Below are positions 6,771-10,476 of a stretch of DNA of 10,476 nucleotides, one piece after another. The position numbers and the translations under genes were made by a program. Location: contig JAPPKQ010000382.1 of the NCBI GenBank assembly GCA_028819945.1, positions 1 to 10,476 on the forward strand, in the 5' to 3' direction. The stretch comes from a bacterium (GTDB taxonomy: Bacteria; Actinomycetota; Acidimicrobiia; Acidimicrobiales; CATQHL01). Under the pieces are notes generated by a model that was not told the DNA's origin, did no database searches, and worked only from the letters and a program-made list of their open reading frames with translations. The first letter of the stretch is position 1. Each line of letters starts with the position of its first letter.

Positions 6771-6798
6771 TGTCGGGTCAGTGAAGGAACCCTGAACG

Positions 6799-7965
6799 AT
6801 GCACCGCGGCGAGACGGGCCACTACCGCACCACGACCCACGGCGGCGAGGAGCTTCGCGCATTCGTCCCCAAACCGCTGCCGCCCGAGCCTCCGCTCCAA
6901 CTCGACGGTCCTCTATTGAAGGCGCTCGAGGCGGCGAACCACGCGCTCGGTCGCCTCGACGGCATCTCGACCCTGCTCCCGGACAAGTCTCTCTTCCTGT
7001 ACCACTATGTGCGGAAGGAAGCCGTCCTCTCGTCACAGATCGAAGGGACGCAGTCCTCGCTCACCGACCTGCTGCAGCACGAGAGAGGCGACGCTCCCGG
7101 AGTTCCGCAGGACGATGTCGCCGAGGTGTCTCGCTACGTCTCCGCGCTGGAGCACGGGTTGAGGCGACTCCGAGAGGACGACTTCCCGCTCTCGAACCGG
7201 CTGATCCGGGAGGTTCATGGAGTCCTCCTCGCGTCGGGGCGGGGGAGCGAGAAGGCGCCCGGCGAGTTCCGGCGGTCGCAGAACTGGATCGGCGGAACCA
7301 GACCCGGAAACGCCGACTTCGTGCCGCCACCTCACATCGAGGTGGGAGACTGCATGGCGTCGCTGGAGCACTTCCTGCACGTGGCCGACGACGGGTTGCC
7401 GGATCTCGTGCGCGTCGGCTTGGCACACGTGCAGTTGGAGACCATCCATCCCTTCCTCGACGGCAACGGACGGGTGGGGCGACTGCTCATCACCTTCCTG
7501 CTGTGCCACGCCGGTCTGCTGCAGGATCCGCTCCTGTATCTGAGCTTGTACCTCAAGCAGAACCGCTCGGACTACTACCGGCTGCTCACCGATGTCCGCC
7601 TTCAGGGCGACTGGGAGGCATGGCTCGCTTTCTTCCTCGAAGGTGTGCGCGTGACCGCGGATGGCGCCTTCTCCACGGCGATGCGTCTGACGGAGATGTT
7701 CAGGGACAACAAGTCGCGCATCTCCTCACTCGGCCGCGCAGCCAACTCCGCGCTGCGAGTGCACGAGGCGCTCATGGCAATGCCGATTCGCAGCATCCCG
7801 GAGGTCGGGCGAGAATCCGGACTCTCCTATCCGGGTGCGGCGGCCGGGATGGACCGGCTCATCGAACTTGGGATCGCCGCGGAGGTTCCGGGTCACAGGC
7901 GAGGCCGGATCTTCGTCTACGCCCAGTACCTGAACAACCTCGCCGAGGGGACCGAACCGCTCTAG
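6799..7965 (+). CDS. Fic family protein (class II, putative AMP-transferase) with C-terminal winged helix
   Basis: This 388-residue Fic protein probably transfers AMP from ATP to a protein hydroxyl. Its catalytic loop HPFLDGNGRVGR (residues 217-228) is the full canonical motif with H217. The N-terminal region carries the inhibitory motif SSQIEG (S78 to G83, with E82), which marks class II Fic proteins, where the glutamate blocks productive ATP binding. FRRSQNWIGG and FVPPP form the target-docking flap. Residues about 312-380 (VHEALMAMPIRSIPEVGRESGLSY...LIELGIAAEV...RGRIFVY) form a winged helix-turn-helix, so DNA binding is likely. The ATG at 6799 has GAAGGA ten bases upstream. No toxin-antitoxin partner gene adjoins it. 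Base composition and codon use (AGA, TTG, CTC, TCT more often) differ from the flanking genes, suggesting horizontal gain. Length fits the family. Confidence 0.93.
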   Translation: MHRGETGHYRTTTHGGEELRAFVPKPLPPEPPLQLDGPLLKALEAANHALGRLDGISTLLPDKSLFLYHYVRKEAVLSSQIEGTQSSLTDLLQHERGDAPGVPQDDVAEVSRYVSALEHGLRRLREDDFPLSNRLIREVHGVLLASGRGSEKAPGEFRRSQNWIGGTRPGNADFVPPPHIEVGDCMASLEHFLHVADDGLPDLVRVGLAHVQLETIHPFLDGNGRVGRLLITFLLCHAGLLQDPLLYLSLYLKQNRSDYYRLLTDVRLQGDWEAWLAFFLEGVRVTADGAFSTAMRLTEMFRDNKSRISSLGRAANSALRVHEALMAMPIRSIPEVGRESGLSYPGAAAGMDRLIELGIAAEVPGHRRGRIFVYAQYLNNLAEGTEPL

Positions 7966-7989
7966 GTGGCACGCCAGCCCGTCCGGCGG

Positions 7990-8012
7990 GGATTCCGGGC
8001 GGGTGGGAATCC
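7990..8012. repeat. REP-like hairpin GGATTCC...GGAATCC after the Fic gene
   Basis: GGATTCC (7990-7996) and GGAATCC (8006-8012) form a 7-bp stem with a 9-nt GC-rich loop, 24 bases after the Fic stop. It shares the GGAATCCA edge with the element at 1022-1041, so both may belong to one extragenic palindrome family. A terminator role is possible, but there is no T-tract. Confidence 0.4.
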
Positions 8013-8062
8013 ACCGTCCAGCGGTCGCGCCTGCACTCCCCACGGACTGCTCGGGACTCTCC

Positions 8063-8068
8063 TAGCGT
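8063..8068 (+). promoter_or_regulatory. Leaderless promoter -10 box TAGCGT for the YbaK-like gene
   Basis: TAGCGT is followed by exactly 6 nt (TGGGGC) and the GTG start at 8075. No Shine-Dalgarno sequence is present. The box matches those at 3888 and 4483 in type, spacing and G-rich spacer. No -35 hexamer is recognisable. Confidence 0.55.
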
Positions 8069-8074
8069 TGGGGC

Positions 8075-8563
8075 GTGGCCGATGCGGTTCTGGAACAACT
8101 CGACGCCTTGGGGCTTGCCTACGAGGTGGTGCCCTGCGATCCCGATCTGGCCGACACGGCGGCGTTCTGCGCGGCGTACGGCTATGCCGCCGAGGACTCG
8201 GCCAACGCCATCGTGGTGATCGGCAAGTCCGACCCGCCCAGCTACGTGATGTGCCTGGTGCTGTCCTCGACCCGTCTGGACGTGAACCGGGTGGTGCGCA
8301 AGCGCATGGGCGTGCGGCGGGCCTCGTTCGCCTCGGCGGAGCAGACCAAGGACCTGACCGGCATGGAGATCGGCGGGGTCACCGTGTTCGGGTCGACCAC
8401 CGACCTGCCCCTGTGGGTGGACGCCCGGGTGATGGAGCGCCCGGAGGTCATCATCGGAGGCGGCGGGCGGGATCGGAAGCTGCTGGTGCCGCCGGCCACG
8501 ATCGCCGGCCACCCCGACGTGACCGTCGTCGAAGACCTGGCGATGCCGATCCCAACGGACTAG
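8075..8563 (+). CDS. YbaK/ProX-type aminoacyl-tRNA deacylase
   Basis: This is a 162-residue single-domain protein of the YbaK/prolyl-tRNA-editing family (PF04073 type). These proteins hydrolyse wrongly charged tRNAs, for example Ala- or Cys-tRNAPro, in trans. Family signatures: an N-terminal helix and strand LGLAYEVVPCDPD, the central strand ANAIVVIGK (K51 is near the place of the usual catalytic lysine, assignment tentative), STRLDVNRVVRKRMG, the strongly conserved ASFASAEQTKDLTGMEIGGV, and the C-terminal PLWVD...VIIGGGGRDRKL. GTG 8075 is chosen because it follows the TAGCGT box directly. It stops at TAG 8561-8563. It converges with the minus-strand gene ending at 8630. The tRNA specificity cannot be told from sequence alone. 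Confidence 0.9.
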   Translation: MADAVLEQLDALGLAYEVVPCDPDLADTAAFCAAYGYAAEDSANAIVVIGKSDPPSYVMCLVLSSTRLDVNRVVRKRMGVRRASFASAEQTKDLTGMEIGGVTVFGSTTDLPLWVDARVMERPEVIIGGGGRDRKLLVPPATIAGHPDVTVVEDLAMPIPTD

Positions 8564-8582
8564 GACCGAGCCCGGCCGGCGC

Positions 8583-8600
8583 GGCCCGAGCAGCCGGGCC
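8583..8600. terminator. Probable bidirectional hairpin between convergent genes
   Basis: GGCCCG (8583-8588) and CGGGCC (8595-8600) form a 6-bp stem with a 6-nt loop, in the 66-bp gap between the YbaK-like stop and the end of the minus-strand gene. An alternative pairing GGGCC (8596-8600) with GGCCC (8610-8614) is also possible. There is no T-tract on either side. The convergent position supports a terminator role. Confidence 0.4.
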
Positions 8601-8629
8601 AGTCAACCCGGCCCGACCAGTCGCCCCGG

Positions 8630-9049
8630 TCAGTAGTCCGAGGGGAACAGCACCGTGGTCTGCGAGCGGATGCCCTGCGTGTCCTCGGCCTCGGTGATGA
8701 TCCAGAGCCGGTCGTCGGCGATGACCTCTCGCAGCCGGGGGCCGGAGTCGGGCTCGGCGCCGGTGCCTTGGCGCACCTGCCCGGGAATCAGGTAGCTCGA
8801 CAGGACTCTGGCGCCTGTGACCAGCGCCAGATCGTTGGCCTCGGCATCATGGCTGCCGAGGTCGCCCCAGTCGCCACTCTGATGGCGCCGCAGGCAGGAC
8901 ATCACGAATGCCCGACCCGCGGCGTGGCCCATCAGCTGCCTGTCGACGGCCCGGGTGGCGACCAGGTGCCCGAGTTGCACGCGCAGCTGCCGCTCCGCAT
9001 TGGGGGCGCCGCGTCTTCCCGGCACGTTGGAATTGATCTGAACCGGCAC
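8630..9049 (-). CDS. Small 'plasmid-related' family protein (SGDWGDL motif), function unknown
   Basis: This 139-residue protein contains LGHLVAT, the conserved SGDWGDL (residues 58-64), an acidic-basic stretch HDAEANDLAL, SSYLIP, and the C-terminal strand pair LWIITEAED...TTVLFPSDY. This pattern matches a widespread family of short proteins usually annotated as plasmid-related, sometimes mislabelled as a type I restriction subunit. No activity is known, and it is typically found on plasmids and other mobile DNA. GTG 9049 is chosen because AGGGAG lies 5 bases upstream; the open frame extends much further upstream but that part overlaps the DUF429 gene and is a shadow. Residues 91-108 (QVRQGTG...SGPRLREV) form an insert between SSYLIP and LWIITE that is longer than I expect for the family. 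It stops at TGA 8630-8632. Confidence 0.8.
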   Translation of the reverse strand: MPVQINSNVPGRRGAPNAERQLRVQLGHLVATRAVDRQLMGHAAGRAFVMSCLRRHQSGDWGDLGSHDAEANDLALVTGARVLSSYLIPGQVRQGTGAEPDSGPRLREVIADDRLWIITEAEDTQGIRSQTTVLFPSDY

Positions 9050-9054
9050 GGCTT

Positions 9055-9060
9055 CTCCCT
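9055..9060 (-). promoter_or_regulatory. Ribosome-binding site AGGGAG that sets the GTG 9049 start
   Basis: AGGGAG on the minus strand lies 5 nt before the GTG at 9049 and is the only good purine-rich site near the 5' end of the conserved protein. Confidence 0.6.
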
Positions 9061-9072
9061 TGGTCAGGCCGC

Positions 9073-9160
9073 GATCCGCTGCCCGGATCCGGCACGGCGT
9101 CGGGGGAAGCCGCAGAGACTCTATACAGCTTTTAGAACAATTACATACGATTTCATGTAT
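9073..9160 (-). promoter_or_regulatory. AT-rich promoter island and leader hairpin upstream of the small minus-strand gene
   Basis: An AT-rich stretch of about 45 bp (9118-9160) interrupts very GC-rich DNA. On the minus strand it reads through a -10-like TGTATAGAGT (about 9118-9127). It also holds the dyad TACAT-8 nt-ATGTA (9142-9146 and 9155-9159), a possible operator. Nearer the gene, GATCCG (9073-9078) and CGGATC (9084-9089) form a 6-bp stem with a 5-nt loop in the predicted leader. No convincing -35 box was found. The gene is therefore probably transcribed on its own rather than from the DUF429 gene. Confidence 0.45.
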
Positions 9161-9207
9161 CGGGTCACGGTGCCGGGTCGGTGGTTCGGCCGGCTGGGCG
9201 AGGTTGG

Positions 9208-9948
9208 CTAAACCCAGATGTGCATCGGGTAGCCGGTCTCGTCGTGCTCGCCGGCGCCCAGGCATTCGGCCTCGCCGGCGACGATGCGGCGGGCGGTCCA
9301 GGCCGCTGCGGCGGCGTCGAGGAGGTCGTCGAGGCCTGGTTCGCCAGGCCCCGGCAGGGGGGAGAGCAGCGCCGCCTCGGCGATGTTGCAGAACGCGCCC
9401 GCCAGCACCGCGGACCTCTCCTGGAGACCGGCGAGCCTGTGCTTGGAGGTGGCCATGGGCGCCCCGGCCAGGCGCACGAAGCTGCTCTCGGGGTGCACCT
9501 CCGCGGCCCGAGGCCGCGCCGCCGGGGTGAAGTCCTCGGGCGCCAGCACCGTCCGCAGTTCGCGGATCTTGGGCATCAGGGCGAAGGTCTGGGCGGAGAG
9601 GCCTCGATCGGTCTGCCGGCGCGAGCGAAGGTTCGCCTCGGCGTGGTCGGCGGCGTCGAGTGTGCACAGCGGCGGCGTCCAGAACAGCGACGAGCGCCGT
9701 GCCCCCAGCAGCTCGCGGGCCGCGACATCCGCGGTGCGCCGCTGGGGCCCCGGCAGCCCGACGGGCATGTCGAACCCCACGACGAGCAGATCCCGTGCCC
9801 TGGCCTCGGCCCACAGCGCCTCGATACCGCCCCACGCGGAGAACTCGACGGCCGACCCGTCGGCGATCGCCGTGGTGGCCATGACCCAGCCGCCCCGCAC
9901 CCCGTCCACGCCCGCCACGAGACTCGTCGCCATGGTCTCCGACGGCAC
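9208..9948 (-). CDS. DUF429 domain protein (predicted RNase H-fold nuclease-like)
   Basis: This 246-residue protein follows the DUF429 pattern throughout: VAGVDGVRGGW (residues 11-21, with D15), VVGFDMPVGLP (56-66, with D60), RRTADVAARELLG then RRSSLFWTPP, GLSAQTF (116-122) and KIREL, EVHPE (150-154), and the final DLLDAAAAAWTARRI. D15, D60 and E150 resemble the acidic residues of an RNase H-like fold. The family is predicted to be nuclease-like, but I know of no proven reaction for it. GTG 9948 is favoured because GGGAGGAG lies 8 bases upstream; ATG 9933 (residue 6) is the alternative, with only a close GGAG. It ends at TAG 9208-9210. It is transcribed away from the oxidoreductase gene at 10044. 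Confidence 0.88.
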   Translation of the reverse strand: MPSETMATSLVAGVDGVRGGWVMATTAIADGSAVEFSAWGGIEALWAEARARDLLVVGFDMPVGLPGPQRRTADVAARELLGARRSSLFWTPPLCTLDAADHAEANLRSRRQTDRGLSAQTFALMPKIRELRTVLAPEDFTPAARPRAAEVHPESSFVRLAGAPMATSKHRLAGLQERSAVLAGAFCNIAEAALLSPLPGPGEPGLDDLLDAAAAAWTARRIVAGEAECLGAGEHDETGYPMHIWV

Positions 9949-9956
9949 GCTGCAGG

Positions 9957-9964
9957 CTCCTCCC
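9957..9964 (-). promoter_or_regulatory. Strong ribosome-binding site GGGAGGAG setting the GTG 9948 start
   Basis: GGGAGGAG on the minus strand stands 8 nt before GTG 9948 and 23 nt before ATG 9933, which favours the GTG as the start of the DUF429 gene. Confidence 0.55.
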
Positions 9965-9982
9965 GTGGGTTGGTGACGGCGA

Positions 9983-9992
9983 CATATCCTTA
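9983..9992 (-). promoter_or_regulatory. Candidate -10 region TAAGGATATG in the divergent gap
   Basis: TAAGGATATG is the only AT-rich patch in the 95-bp gap between the divergent DUF429 and oxidoreductase genes. On the minus strand it lies about 20 bases upstream of the GGGAGGAG site, a suitable place for the DUF429 promoter. No matching -35 box is seen, and no promoter for the plus-strand gene could be identified. Confidence 0.3.
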
Positions 9993-10043
9993 CAGCCCGC
10001 ACGACGCCGCGATGGCGGGGTGAGCGGCCGGCGGGGGCAGGGC

Positions 10044-10476
10044 ATGCCGCAGAACATCGCGATCATCGGCGGGGGTGTCTCGGGGCTGGGGGCCGCTTGG
10101 GCGCTGCATCACAGCGCCGACAGGTTCGATTTCCGGCTGTTCGAGGCGCATGACCGCATCGGCGGGAACGCCATCACCGCCGACATGCCCCAGGGCGACG
10201 GCACGTCGATCCCCTTCGACATCTCGGTCACCGCCTGCATCCCGACGGTGTACGAGCACATCGTGCTGCTGATGGAGCGCTTCGGCATCGACATGGTGGA
10301 CACCCGGTTCAGCTACAGCGTGAAGTACCAGGGCGCCGTCTACGCCCACGACTTCGACTCCGACATCCGCGAGCAACTGCAGGACGAGATCGCCAGGTTC
10401 CAGCGGCTGCTGCGGCGCCTGCGCCGGGTCGGCTGGCTGAGCCGCACGCAGTCCAAGCTCCTGAACGCCCTCAACC
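10044..10476 (+). CDS. FAD-dependent oxidoreductase (COG2907-like amine-oxidase fold), N-terminal part
   Basis: The gene runs off the right edge; 144 complete codons are visible from ATG 10044. The start MPQNIAIIGGGVSGLGAAWAL has the Rossmann dinucleotide motif GxGxxG at residues 9-14, and E34 of RLFEAHDRIGGN is placed to bind the FAD ribose. RIGGN (38-42) is the second half of the amine-oxidase-type FAD signature. IPFDISVTACIPTVYEHIVLLMERFGID and TRFSYSVKYQGAVY follow the layout of predicted NAD/FAD-binding proteins of the COG2907 type. Those genes are often near lipid-modifying genes such as cyclopropane-fatty-acid synthases, but the neighbours are outside this window. A G-rich stretch (GGGGGCAGGG) precedes the ATG. 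The substrate is unknown. Confidence 0.88.
   Translation, partial: MPQNIAIIGGGVSGLGAAWALHHSADRFDFRLFEAHDRIGGNAITADMPQGDGTSIPFDISVTACIPTVYEHIVLLMERFGIDMVDTRFSYSVKYQGAVYAHDFDSDIREQLQDEIARFQRLLRRLRRVGWLSRTQSKLLNALN

Noticed and set aside
9050..10066. Upstream extension of the small minus-strand gene to a 478-codon frame
   Set aside because: The extension overlaps the DUF429 gene in another frame and reads as low-complexity sequence. A good ribosome site places the true start at 9049.

Overview
The window is very GC-rich chromosomal DNA with dense, mostly plus-strand genes. GTG starts, an actinobacterial ParE-type topoisomerase, a UvrD2-like helicase ending in an HRDC domain, and start codons sitting directly behind TAnnnT promoter boxes all point to a high-GC actinobacterium. 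An Acidimicrobiia-type organism is my best guess; this is an inference from protein character, not from a marker gene.

Layout. 1-978: 3' half of the B subunit of a type IIA topoisomerase (ParE/GyrB). 1097-3838: large UvrD/PcrA-like helicase with an unusual N-terminal extension of about 200 residues and a C-terminal HRDC domain. 3900-4397: FMN-binding flavin-reductase-like protein. 4495-6558: one RND/MMPL-family membrane transporter reading frame, cut by an in-frame TAG and lacking most of its second membrane domain, so probably a pseudogene. 6559-6798: AT-richer non-coding segment with a 33-bp palindrome and a degraded copy of the same segment 125 bp upstream. 6799-7965: class II Fic protein with a C-terminal winged helix, of lower GC than its neighbours. 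8075-8563: YbaK/ProX-type aminoacyl-tRNA deacylase. On the minus strand, 8630-9049: small 'plasmid-related' protein with the SGDWGDL motif; 9208-9948: DUF429 protein. 10044 to the end: start of an FAD-dependent oxidoreductase (COG2907-like), divergent from the DUF429 gene.

How it fits together. The two ends look like ordinary housekeeping chromosome (DNA topology, repair, tRNA quality control, redox). The middle (about 4.5-8.0 kb) looks like a decaying transporter next to an acquired, probably self-regulated Fic gene. The 8.6-9.2 kb segment carries a small accessory gene behind an AT-rich promoter island. Three plus-strand genes (3900, 4495, 8075) share the same promoter geometry: TAGnGY, exactly 6 nt, then the start codon, with no Shine-Dalgarno sequence. 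This indicates leaderless transcripts. The two complete minus-strand genes instead have clear purine-rich ribosome sites. I found no tRNA, rRNA, CRISPR array or recognisable insertion sequence. I cannot demonstrate a wholly new multi-gene system here. The best leads are the Fic operator and its duplicated fossil, the helicase N-terminal domain, and the broken transporter.
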